DNA of 62,870 nt, taken from contig JAADGJ010000061.1 in the NCBI GenBank assembly GCA_013152435.1, positions 69,034 through 131,903 of the forward strand. The letters are read 5' to 3'. The translations under genes were made by a program, and so were the position numbers. Below, in pieces: positions 9,536-17,748 of the stretch; position 1 is the stretch's first letter; each line of letters starts with the position of its first letter. The DNA comes from Chloroflexota bacterium (GTDB lineage: Bacteria; Chloroflexota; Anaerolineae; DUEN01). The notes under the pieces are model-generated. The model saw only the letters and a list, made by a program, of their open reading frames with translations. It searched no databases and was not told the DNA's origin.

Positions 9536-12500
9536 TCATACGTCAAAGGTCCGGAAGCGACGTCCGGAGGCGACCAGTTCATCCAACATGGCCTTGGTCT
9601 CCTCCTCGTTGGCGCCGGCCAACCGCTCGACCTTGCAGCCGGCCAGCCGCAGGCGCTCCTCATCCTGCCAGGAGACGCCCGCCACCCCGCCCACGATGGT
9701 GACGTACTCGGCCTGCATGGCGTCCTCCACCAGGAAGCCGCAGGTCGGCCGGAAGTGCCGGATGTAATTCTGGGCGTTCACCCAGTCCGCCTTCGCCCAG
9801 TAATCCGGGCTGCGCCACCAGAACAACATGTAATGCCCGATGGTCTTCTGCGCGCTCAGCTGCCCGGCCTGCACCGCCTGAATGCGCCGCACCAGCATCT
9901 CCCGCCAGTGCGCCCCGTCCGCCCACTGATCTCCCGGGCAGGCCGTGTTCTGATCCGGCATCTCCTTGTGGCCCCGTACCCACTCCAGCGGAATGTCCAG
10001 CTCCTGCATCAGCCAGGCGATCAGATGCCCGCCCCGCTCGATCTGGGCGGGCGTCGGCGTCACCTCCGTGAAATCCCCGGCGAAGGCCACCCCGACGCTG
10101 TATCGGTTCTGCCCCTTTACGTGCGCCGACACCGTCTCCAACCAGTTGGTCTGCTCGATGGTGCCGTCCGGATTGATGAAGAAGTGATATCCGATGCCCG
10201 GCCAGCCGTTGAGCTCCACGTGCGCCTTGGCCACCTGATAGGCGTTGATGCCGGGCGAGACGGCCGTATGGTGCACGACGATGGCGGTGATCTCCGAGCG
10301 ATCTCGCGTGTCATAGACGTTCTCGGGATCGTCGCTCTTGGGCAGCTCGTCCACGATGACCCGGAAGGCGGGCTTGGGGATCGGCCCCGACGAGATCTCG
10401 TTCAGGCGCCGACGCAGGGCCTCCACCTCGCGCTCCAGCTCCTCAACCCGAGCCTCGGCGCGTTCAGCTCGCTGCTCCGCCTCCGCCAGCGCCTCTCGGA
10501 GCTGGGCCAGCTCCTCTTCCAGTTCTGAAGGGGGCGCAGAGGGGTATCGCAGCTCGCGCACCTTCTGGAGGAGCGTATCCTTCCAGCGCGCCCCGTCCAG
10601 CCATTGATCCCCGGGCGACTGAGTGGAGATCAGCTCGGACAGGCCCACGATCGATGCCTCGGGGAGATGTAGCTCCTGCAAGAGCCAGGCGCTCAGCCAG
10701 GCGGCCGCCTCCAATTGCTTTGACGAGGGCACATCGCCCATGAAGTTCCCGGCGATATAGATGTTCACGCCCTCCACCGACCAGGTCTGCTGCCCGTCCA
10801 CCACCTCGTCCAGCGGCTCCGTCTGCAGGATCCGGCCATCTCCCGTGATCAGGAACTGGCCGGCGAAGCCCGGCAACCCCCGCTGACGGTGCTCGGAGGC
10901 CAGCTGCTCCACCGGGACCGAAGGCGACGTGGCGGTATGATTGAACACCAGGTACCGGATCCGATCCAGCGAGCGCTTCGTGAAGCCGTCCGGATCTCGA
11001 TCGAGCTGATCGACGACGTCGGTGATCTCCGGCCGGGGGACCTGAGCGACCGGTAGCCCCTGCTCCAGCTGATGGCGCAGCCGCTCGATCTCCTGGGTCA
11101 GCTCATCGATGCGTTGCTTCAGCTCCTGGACCTGCTGACGAGCCTGGTATGCCTCGCTGCCGGCCGGCCGCAGCCGAATCTGCCCGTCGACCAGCTCCAG
11201 GATCATGTATTCAAAGTACTGGGTCTCATATCCCGTTTGCTCATCGGTGAACTGCGGGGATACGGGCATCCCCACCACATCCACGCCTTTCTCACGGAGG
11301 AAGGCCAGGAAGGGGCCGCGTACCCACTGCCCCGTCTCCTCGAAGTACTCCTCATCCAGGGGCGTCACCTTCACCTCGACTTTCAGCGGGTCGCTGCCCT
11401 GATCCCGGAACCAGGTCACCCCCTCCTCCACCAGGTCCCACTCCAACGAGAAGGTACCTCGCTGGGGAGGAGCCGCCACCTTCGCCGTCACCTCGACGAT
11501 CTCCCCGGAGGCCACATCCCTGGGCAGCTCGCTGCGGAAATCATGTTCGGGCGGCAGCAGCACCAACTGGCCGTCCGAGTCGAACCAATGGAAGCCGACG
11601 TGCACGGGATTGGCCCCGTCGTGCCGCCAGGTGCGAGATCCCTGATTCTGAAGGCGCAGGTGAACCGTGTAGACCTGCCCCGTCCACATCTCCTCCGGCG
11701 TGTCGTGCGAGAGGAAGGCGACCCGATAGGGCTCCTGCACCGGCGCCTCTCGCCAACGATAGTCGTTGTCCAGCGCCATCAGGAAGTCCTCGATCACCTT
11801 CTGCTTCCCCTCGATCACCCACTGATCCCGGGGCGGCCACCGGTACAACGCCAGCAAACGGATCTGCTGGTGTCCCGGCTGCTGGTTCCACCAGTTGATC
11901 TCCGCGTACGCGTTCCGGACCCACCCGCTGTTCACATCGGCCCACGGCACGTTCTGGTCCGTCTCCGTGATGTACACGGGCAGATGCCGCATCGACGCGG
12001 GGATGGCGTTCATGAAATCGCGGTACGCGTAGAAGTTGTAGTACCGGTTCTCGAACGGCGGCCCCATCCTCGCCTCGCTGTAGATCAGGTTCGGATCGGA
12101 GCCATGGGTGTAGGTATGCAGGGTGATGCCGTCACATTCGTCCGGCCCCAACAGCCGCAGCACATCCTCCAGGTAGACGACCCAGTCGCCGCTCTCGTTG
12201 CCGGGATAGGCGGTCGCGTTGTTCCACGGGGCCGGGCCCGCCACACATACTTGATCCTGCTCATGCCCCGGCACGCGCTTGATCGCCTCCCGGCACAGCC
12301 GGTAGCATCGCACGTAGAGTTGCGGCGTGATGATCTCGCCCGGGTTCACCACCCTCGGCGGGGAGACGCTGTAGTCGATCTGGACCCCCGGCCGCTCCAC
12401 GGCGTGATTGGGCTCGTTGCCGATGATCCAGATGTGCGCGCCGCGCGAGGCCGCCACGAAGTTGGCACATCGCTGCGCGAATGCCTCATACTGGCTGGAA

Positions 12501-12727
12501 TACGGGATCGTGCCGTTGGGCTCATAGCCATGATTCAGCCGGACGATGATCCCCAAATCCTGGTCGGACCACGGCCGATAGTCCCGCCCGGAGTGATTGT
12601 TGGGGTCCGCCCCCAGCTCCTCCGTGAACACGATCCAGCCGGGCTTTCCCTTGGCAAGCATGTACCGCTCGCCACCCTCCTCGTGGATTCCGAAGATATA
12701 AGGCGAATCACGCAAAGGTCGAGGCAT
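9536..12727 (-). CDS. GH-like / NBR1-Ig / tandem amidase multidomain protein
   Basis: 1063 residues, with no signal peptide visible. Order: a GH-A-like TIM barrel with GNEPNHAV (Glu105) and ITETDQ (Glu255) as the likely acid/base and nucleophile; an NBR1-type Ig domain (about 325-440); a coiled coil (about 520-555); an amidase-like domain (about 575-725); a second coiled coil (about 735-785); an amidase_2 domain (about 805-945) with zinc ligands His819, His920 and Cys930 in HHTA and GHKEM..TACPGD; and an unknown 105-residue tail. The first amidase copy has Asn596, Leu696 and Ser704 at the ligand positions, so it cannot bind zinc in the usual way. It may cut or bind peptidoglycan. GGAAG precedes the ATG; scpA follows 37 nt later. 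Confidence 0.8.
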   Translation of the reverse strand: MPRPLRDSPYIFGIHEEGGERYMLAKGKPGWIVFTEELGADPNNHSGRDYRPWSDQDLGIIVRLNHGYEPNGTIPYSSQYEAFAQRCANFVAASRGAHIWIIGNEPNHAVERPGVQIDYSVSPPRVVNPGEIITPQLYVRCYRLCREAIKRVPGHEQDQVCVAGPAPWNNATAYPGNESGDWVVYLEDVLRLLGPDECDGITLHTYTHGSDPNLIYSEARMGPPFENRYYNFYAYRDFMNAIPASMRHLPVYITETDQNVPWADVNSGWVRNAYAEINWWNQQPGHQQIRLLALYRWPPRDQWVIEGKQKVIEDFLMALDNDYRWREAPVQEPYRVAFLSHDTPEEMWTGQVYTVHLRLQNQGSRTWRHDGANPVHVGFHWFDSDGQLVLLPPEHDFRSELPRDVASGEIVEVTAKVAAPPQRGTFSLEWDLVEEGVTWFRDQGSDPLKVEVKVTPLDEEYFEETGQWVRGPFLAFLREKGVDVVGMPVSPQFTDEQTGYETQYFEYMILELVDGQIRLRPAGSEAYQARQQVQELKQRIDELTQEIERLRHQLEQGLPVAQVPRPEITDVVDQLDRDPDGFTKRSLDRIRYLVFNHTATSPSVPVEQLASEHRQRGLPGFAGQFLITGDGRILQTEPLDEVVDGQQTWSVEGVNIYIAGNFMGDVPSSKQLEAAAWLSAWLLQELHLPEASIVGLSELISTQSPGDQWLDGARWKDTLLQKVRELRYPSAPPSELEEELAQLREALAEAEQRAERAEARVEELEREVEALRRRLNEISSGPIPKPAFRVIVDELPKSDDPENVYDTRDRSEITAIVVHHTAVSPGINAYQVAKAHVELNGWPGIGYHFFINPDGTIEQTNWLETVSAHVKGQNRYSVGVAFAGDFTEVTPTPAQIERGGHLIAWLMQELDIPLEWVRGHKEMPDQNTACPGDQWADGAHWREMLVRRIQAVQAGQLSAQKTIGHYMLFWWRSPDYWAKADWVNAQNYIRHFRPTCGFLVEDAMQAEYVTIVGGVAGVSWQDEERLRLAGCKVERLAGANEEETKAMLDELVASGRRFRTFDV

Positions 12728-13010
12728 AGCACGCTTCCTTTGTCAGTAGGAGATGGCAGCTCACCATAACATCCAGGATTATACATTAACCTTTCGCGAC
12801 TGTCCATTGCTTGGTGCCATGACGACGCTCCATGGACAGATGGCCAACGCTCACCACAAGATGCCTTCCCCGAGCAGGTGAAGCGCCCGGCGAGACCGTG
12901 TCCCCCACAGAAGGGGCGTGCCCCCTTCGAACGCGAAGGGGCCGGCAGCGGTTCGCTGCCAGCCCCTATGGATACCTCGGCTATGCCTGATGCGGCTCAG
13001 GTCCCTCCGT
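12728..13010. other. Intergenic region
   Basis: About 280 bp with no supported gene. It is AT-richer next to 12728 (leader of the amidase gene), then GC-rich with stacked palindromes at 12910-12970 that probably end the cytochrome operon. Confidence 0.45.
12938..12965 (-). terminator. Stem-loop downstream of the cytochrome operon
   Basis: GGGC-GGCAGCG / CGCTGCC-GCCC stem with a GTT loop, about 45 nt past the stop of the membrane protein gene. No clear U-tract, so it may be a folded 3' end and not a strict intrinsic terminator. Confidence 0.45.
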
Positions 13011-13910
13011 TCACGCCTCGCCGGGATGGAGCAACGTGAGCAACCCCAGCATTCCCATGTTGGAAAAGAGCAGCGGCGCCAGGAAGGGAGCTCCTCGGAT
13101 GAACCGTTCGGGCACGATGGCGTTCCCCCCCACCAGGTTCGCCTGGATATGCAGCACCGCGCCCACCACGCCGACCACGATGAGCAGCACCATGGCCCCG
13201 ACGTATACCGACAGATCGGCCCGGGTGGGATGATCGATCGCTCCCACGGCCAAGGCCACGACGGTGGCGAACACGCCGGCCGCCGTCGGGACCCACAGCC
13301 ACGGATTCTCAAAGCCGGTGCGGGCGTGATCCAACACACTGCTGATGACCGTCGCCAGCGTGCCCAGGCTCACCCAGAACATGTAAGCCCGGGTCTTGCT
13401 GTACGGCATGCGCAGGCGCCAGCCACGTGGCAGGATGAGCACGCCGCTATCCGGCGGATCCTCCACCCAGGCGGCGCTGATGCCCAAGATCCCCACCAGG
13501 GTGAAGGTCAGCGGGCCCAGGATGGGCGGCCCCCACACGAACAGGCTCAGGAAGACGCGCTGGCCCGGCGGGGCGTTCGGCAGGGCGATGCGCACCAGAT
13601 GGAAGTAAGCGCCCAGGATCCCCACCACGATGCTGGCCAGCAGCGTCAACGTGGCGATCACCGTCGCCTGAGGCCGTCGACGCAGCGCGATGAGCCCAGC
13701 CAGCAGCAGCAGCACGCCGGCGACCGGGCCGAAGATGATGGGGATCCATTCATACGGGCGGATGGTTCCGCTGATCTTGTGCGCCAGATACGTATCGATG
13801 CCCAGGAAGATCTCGTTGATGGCCGCCATCAGCAGCATCCACTGATCGCGGGTGAAGAGCAGCCTCCGGGCACCTCGGAATATCGGGAAGACGGTCGCCA
13901 GATGGTACAT
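13011..13910 (-). CDS. Eight-helix membrane partner of the octaheme cytochrome
   Basis: 299 residues with about eight membrane helices (roughly 23-43, 55-77, 82-106, 118-148, 175-196, 204-226, 233-256 and 274-294). No family name is certain. It has His residues in or near helices (His106 in AYFHLVRI, His254 in AVLHIQANL) that could hold heme b or a quinone site. The start ATG at 13910 lies only 2 nt after the stop of the octaheme cytochrome gene, so the two proteins are very likely made together. A role as membrane anchor or quinone-linked electron partner is inference. Confidence 0.7.
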   Translation of the reverse strand: MYHLATVFPIFRGARRLLFTRDQWMLLMAAINEIFLGIDTYLAHKISGTIRPYEWIPIIFGPVAGVLLLLAGLIALRRRPQATVIATLTLLASIVVGILGAYFHLVRIALPNAPPGQRVFLSLFVWGPPILGPLTFTLVGILGISAAWVEDPPDSGVLILPRGWRLRMPYSKTRAYMFWVSLGTLATVISSVLDHARTGFENPWLWVPTAAGVFATVVALAVGAIDHPTRADLSVYVGAMVLLIVVGVVGAVLHIQANLVGGNAIVPERFIRGAPFLAPLLFSNMGMLGLLTLLHPGEA

Positions 13911-13912
13911 AG

Positions 13913-15190
13913 CTACTGCCCTGCCTCCTGCAGCTTCTCCTCGGCCATCTCGCGCAGCTCGGCCAGATCGTTCAGGATCTCATAGACGCCATGCCACTGC
14001 ACGTAGTCGGGGCCTTGCATCCAGACGCCGAACTTGGCCGTGCGTCCCCAGTGATGCCACAGGTTGAAGTAGGTGAAGTCGATCGGTTCGTCGAACGGCT
14101 CAGCCGTCAGCAGGCCACGCTCCTTGAGGGGTGCCACGATCTCGTTGCTCTCCTCCACCCAGGCGTTCACCGCCTCGGTGGCCCGGTCGGCCGCGTCGAA
14201 GAAGTCCTTGATGAAGTTCTCGTTGTGGCACTCCCGACACACGTTCTGCATGCGTGTCTGGTTATCCTGCCAGCTCGGCCGACGCTTGCTGATGGGGGCG
14301 AACAGGTACCAGGTCAGGCGATCGCCCACGTCATGCGTCGTGCCGCTGGCGCCGAAGCCGCTCATATGACACGTTGCACACGTCGGAGCCGGGAAGTCGC
14401 TCACCGTCAACGTGCCAGGCTCGGCATCCCAGTTCCAGCGGTCCCCACCGGTCATATAGGCGATCCCATGTGGCGACTCCTGGTAGATCTCCCACTGCGG
14501 ATGATCTGGCCCGATGTGGCAGGCGTTGCACGTCTCCGGCTTGCGAGCCTGCTCCAGGCTGAACTCATGCCGCAGGTGGCACTTCTGACACTGGCCCACC
14601 GAGCCGTCGGCGGCCGGCTTGCCGATGTTATGGCAACTCTCACAGGCGAAGCGGGTGATGTCGGGGCCCTCCATGGCGTACAGGGCGTTCCGCATCCGAT
14701 CGGGGTTGAAGCCGCCCTCCGGGACCGACTCATAGACCGAGAGCAGCTCGGGCGTCAAGTCCTCCGTGCCCGCGTAGGCGACATAGGCCGGAAGCCCATG
14801 ACGGCTCTGGTTGAACTGGGCCACCTCCACGGAGTGACAGCGCTCGCAGATGGCCGTGGTGGGGCTGCCCAACACGTAGGTGCCCTCGTGCTCCTCCGCG
14901 CCGGGGTAGTCGGCCTCCACCTCATGGCAATCTCGACAGGTGATCTCGGCGGCGGCCATGGAGCTATAGCCATACTGCTCGATGATGCCTGGCGTCGTCC
15001 GACGGTGGCACGTCACACACTCGTCATCGCTTTCCGCCAGGGCGTTCACACGCTCGGGCTCTACCTGGGTGAGCGAGCCTCCCACGGTGACCGCGATGAG
15101 GGCCACGCCCAGCACGACGATCACCGCCACCAAACCGAGGATCAACACACGCGCAGAACGAAACCAACCGCCTTGTGTGTCTTGTCCCAT
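13913..15190 (-). CDS. Octaheme c-type cytochrome, hydroxylamine-oxidoreductase-like
   Basis: 425 residues with one N-terminal anchor helix (about 12-36) and eight CXXCH heme sites, at Cys58, 85, 115, 183, 201, 221, 271 and 318. The number and spacing resemble the HAO/octaheme reductase group, which oxidises hydroxylamine or hydrazine or reduces nitrite outside the membrane. The C-terminal helical part carries DYVQWHGVYE (Tyr396), to be aligned with the crosslinking Tyr of true [12 protein letters not shown] precedes the ATG. It heads a two-gene operon with an 8-TM protein and has a good promoter at 15369-15397. Substrate and direction are not decided by sequence alone. Confidence 0.85.
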   Translation of the reverse strand: MGQDTQGGWFRSARVLILGLVAVIVVLGVALIAVTVGGSLTQVEPERVNALAESDDECVTCHRRTTPGIIEQYGYSSMAAAEITCRDCHEVEADYPGAEEHEGTYVLGSPTTAICERCHSVEVAQFNQSRHGLPAYVAYAGTEDLTPELLSVYESVPEGGFNPDRMRNALYAMEGPDITRFACESCHNIGKPAADGSVGQCQKCHLRHEFSLEQARKPETCNACHIGPDHPQWEIYQESPHGIAYMTGGDRWNWDAEPGTLTVSDFPAPTCATCHMSGFGASGTTHDVGDRLTWYLFAPISKRRPSWQDNQTRMQNVCRECHNENFIKDFFDAADRATEAVNAWVEESNEIVAPLKERGLLTAEPFDEPIDFTYFNLWHHWGRTAKFGVWMQGPDYVQWHGVYEILNDLAELREMAEEKLQEAGQ

Positions 15191-15582
15191 TCGCCTCCTC
15201 CTGTATATAGGGTTGGATAGATCAAGGTAGATCCGACAGGGTCAAAAGATCGCCTGAGGAAAGAGAACGTGGGCGGATAGCCAAGGAGGATACATCCCCG
15301 TTAACGTCTCGTCATATCCCTCCTTTCGTCGACGTGGTGTGAAATAGCGAACAAGCCGAGGCGCTGCTATTATACTCAAAAACGAGAAATTTGTCTATTT
15401 TTTGAGCCTCAATGCGCAAGCCGCCACCAAAACCATCCAAAGCCGGCCAAATTCCGCTCACACGCTCATTCTATCCTCTTCTCGCCCCGATGCCTACATG
15501 ACTTAAGTCCGGTCCCGCTGGCAAAACCCTGTCCCCTGAGAAGGCCCGGCAAGCCTCCCCCCTCCCGCATCCCTCGGAGGAC
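15191..15582. other. Intergenic region upstream of the cytochrome operon
   Basis: About 390 bp without a supported gene. The centre (15365-15410) is strikingly AT-rich for this window and contains the promoter; the leader to the cytochrome ATG is about 170 nt long, long enough for leader control, though no known riboswitch fold was recognised. Confidence 0.5.
15369..15397 (-). promoter_or_regulatory. Sigma-70 type promoter of the cytochrome operon
   Basis: On the minus strand TAGACA (15397-15392) and a perfect TATAAT (15374-15369) are 17 nt apart, with an A/T-rich upstream tract. The predicted start is near 15362. Confidence 0.75.
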
Positions 15583-15611
15583 CAAAAAAGGCGGGCTTGA
15601 ACGGCCCGCCT
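15583..15611 (-). terminator. Intrinsic terminator of the PfpI gene
   Basis: On the minus strand an 8-bp stem AGGCGGGC / GCCCGCCT closes a 7-nt loop and runs into six T residues (15588-15583), 24 nt after the stop of the DJ-1/PfpI gene. Confidence 0.9.
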
Positions 15612-15634
15612 CTTCCATACATCGCCCGCCCGGA

Positions 15635-16219
15635 CTACTCCGACAGCGCTTTGATGATCTCCTGGCAGAACTCCGGCAGGTCGTCCGGGACCCGGCCGGT
15701 GATCACGTTGCCATCTCGCACGGCCGGGACGTCCACCCACTCCGCCCCGGCGTTGATCGAGTCGTCCCGCACGGCCGCATATCCGGTGGCCCGCCTTCCC
15801 TTCAGGATCCCCGCCGAGATCAGCACCCAGGGCCCATGGCAGATGGCGGCGATGATCTTGCCCTGCTCATGGCACGCACGCACCAGGTTTAACGTGGGCT
15901 CGTGCAGCCGCAACACGTCCGGCGAGTATCCGCCGGGGAAGAGCAGGCAGTCAACCTCGTCAGCACGCACCTCGTCGATCCCTTTGATGATATATCGCCG
16001 CCCTTCCGACATAACCGGGATGGGCACGGTATGGCCGAAGCGACCCGTCACGGGCTTGCAATCGACCTGCGGACGGGGATGCAGACCCTCGTTCACCGGC
16101 ACAACGGCGACCTCTGCCCCTTCCTCACTCAATCGCAGGATGGGGTACAGCAGCTCGATGTCCTCGAACTCGTTGGCCACGATGATGACGACCTTCTTCC
16201 CAGAGAGCTTTCCCGCCAT
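15635..16219 (-). CDS. DJ-1/PfpI family protein
   Basis: 194 residues, a class-I glutamine amidotransferase-like fold. The nucleophile elbow AAICHGPW gives Cys127-His128, and Glu18 in NEFEDIE is the usual partner. LLFPGGYSPD is the typical strand before it. Family members include general stress proteins, reported protein deglycases and the Pyrococcus protease PfpI, so the exact activity is open. Cytoplasmic; no signal peptide. AGGAGG precedes ATG 16219. It lies about 50 nt after the GH4 gene and ends at a clear terminator, so it is the last gene of a two-gene unit. Confidence 0.9.
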   Translation of the reverse strand: MAGKLSGKKVVIIVANEFEDIELLYPILRLSEEGAEVAVVPVNEGLHPRPQVDCKPVTGRFGHTVPIPVMSEGRRYIIKGIDEVRADEVDCLLFPGGYSPDVLRLHEPTLNLVRACHEQGKIIAAICHGPWVLISAGILKGRRATGYAAVRDDSINAGAEWVDVPAVRDGNVITGRVPDDLPEFCQEIIKALSE

Positions 16220-16270
16220 TTGAACCTCCTCTCAGCCTCCGATCTTTCATCTCCGCTCTCCGCCGCCACG

Positions 16271-17605
16271 TTATGGGAACTGCGGCAGCCACTGCGCCTG
16301 CGCCTCGAACATCTCGTCCACCATGGCCCGGATCTGCGGCAGCGTGCACACGGCCGCGGTCAACGGGTCCAACATCACCGCGTGGACGATGGCCTCTCGA
16401 TCGCCGGTCAGGGCCCCCTGCACCGCCAACTCCTGCACGTTGATCATGCAGCGGTTCAGCCCGGCCAGTTGCGAGGGCAGGTCGCCCACGTAGCACGGCC
16501 GGATGCCGTTGCCATCCACCAGACAGGGCACCTCCACGCAGCATCCCTCCGGCAGGTTCGTGATGAGCCCCGTGTTGGGCACGTTGCCGTGGATCACCGT
16601 CGGCCGGTTGGTCACCATGGCCTCGACGATGTACGAGCCGTACTCGTGGGTGCGCTCCGTGGGCAACGGCCGCTCGCCTGCGATCTGCTCCTTCACGTCG
16701 TCCAGGTACGTGGGCAACAGCTCGACGCAGTGGTCGTAGTAGCCGCCCGTACGCCCCCATCGGAACCAGTGATCGGCCTCCGACTTGAAACGCGGCGAGA
16801 GCTCCTCGTCCACCATCCTCTCGCTCTTGCGGAAATAGGGCACGTACTCCGAGGCGTGGCCGCTGGACTCGGTGACGAAGTAACCGAACTGCTGCATCAG
16901 CTCGATGCGCACCGGTTCCTCCCCCTGCCGCTCCGGATCCTCGGCGGCCTTGCGGATCAGCGGATAGGCATCCTCGCCCCGCCACCTGAACTCCAGGATC
17001 CATGCCTGATGATTGATCCCGGCACACTTGTACGTGACCTCCTCGTACGGCGCGCCGATCCAGCGAGCCAACATCTCCGTGGTGCCCTGCACGCTGTGAC
17101 AGAGCCCCACATGAGGCCGGCCACTCCCCTCGGCGAAGGCCCAGCAGTTGATGGACATGGGGTTGGAGTAATTGATGAGCAGCGCATCCGGCCGGCACAG
17201 CTCGTCCATCTCCCGGGCGATGTCCAGCAGGACGGGGATGGTGCGCAGGCCCCGAAAGACGCCGCCCGGCCCCAACGTATCCCCCACACACTGGCCCACG
17301 CCGTACTTCCTGGGGATCTCGATGTCCAGTCTGTACGCGTCCAGCCCTCCCACCTGGATGGTGATGATCACGAAGTCGGCGCCCTGGATGGCCTCCCGGC
17401 GATCCAGCGTGGCCTCCACCCGGGCGGGTAATTTCCGCTCGTCGATCATCCGCTGCACCAGGTCCCGGGCCAGCCCCAACCGCACGGGATCGATGTCCAT
17501 CAGGCTGATGGTGCTGTCCTGCAGCGCGGGGACCAGCAGGATATCGCTGGTCAGATTGCGCGTGAACACGACGCTCCCCGCCCCGATGATTGTGATCTTG
17601 GGCAT
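16271..17605 (-). CDS. GH4 family alpha-galactosidase/alpha-glucosidase
   Basis: 444 residues, an NAD- and Mn-dependent glycosidase of family GH4, which opens glycosidic bonds by oxidation at C3 and elimination. Visible: N-terminal GAGSVVFTRN for NAD, NYSNPMS (145-151), Cys169-His170 in GLCHSVQG, and His199 in AGINHQAW; Cys and His match the metal ligand pattern of the AglA-type branch. The Cys-His version and lack of a phosphate-binding feature point to unphosphorylated alpha-glycosides, but this is inference. Cytoplasmic. AAGGAGGAGG precedes ATG 17605. The DJ-1/PfpI gene follows. Confidence 0.92.
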   Translation of the reverse strand: MPKITIIGAGSVVFTRNLTSDILLVPALQDSTISLMDIDPVRLGLARDLVQRMIDERKLPARVEATLDRREAIQGADFVIITIQVGGLDAYRLDIEIPRKYGVGQCVGDTLGPGGVFRGLRTIPVLLDIAREMDELCRPDALLINYSNPMSINCWAFAEGSGRPHVGLCHSVQGTTEMLARWIGAPYEEVTYKCAGINHQAWILEFRWRGEDAYPLIRKAAEDPERQGEEPVRIELMQQFGYFVTESSGHASEYVPYFRKSERMVDEELSPRFKSEADHWFRWGRTGGYYDHCVELLPTYLDDVKEQIAGERPLPTERTHEYGSYIVEAMVTNRPTVIHGNVPNTGLITNLPEGCCVEVPCLVDGNGIRPCYVGDLPSQLAGLNRCMINVQELAVQGALTGDREAIVHAVMLDPLTAAVCTLPQIRAMVDEMFEAQAQWLPQFP

Positions 17606-17690
17606 ACCAGCCTCCTCCTTCGCCCTTGGCCAGATATGACGACCGACGGATGCCCCCGATCACCGCCGATTCCTATCCACGGCCTCGCGA

Positions 17691-17729
17691 GGACTCCGGG
17701 CCGGAGGGAAAACGCCCGGCCCGGAGTCC
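17691..17729 (-). terminator. Stem-loop after the VWA protein gene
   Basis: A perfect 12-bp inverted repeat GGACTCCGGGCC / GGCCCGGAGTCC with a 15-nt loop, 20 nt past the stop of the 1421-residue gene on the minus strand. There is no U-tract. Confidence 0.55.
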
Positions 17730-17748
17730 CTTATCTCCACACGCGGGA

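Noticed and set aside
11072-12769. 565-codon plus-strand frame opposite the amidase gene
   Set aside because: Low-complexity shadow with Leu/Arg/Pro bias; the minus frame has clear domains.
12910-12970. Member of the MITE-like repeat family
   Set aside because: GC-rich palindromes are present but the terminal repeats and AGNAGCAACAG tail are missing; kept as a stem-loop only.
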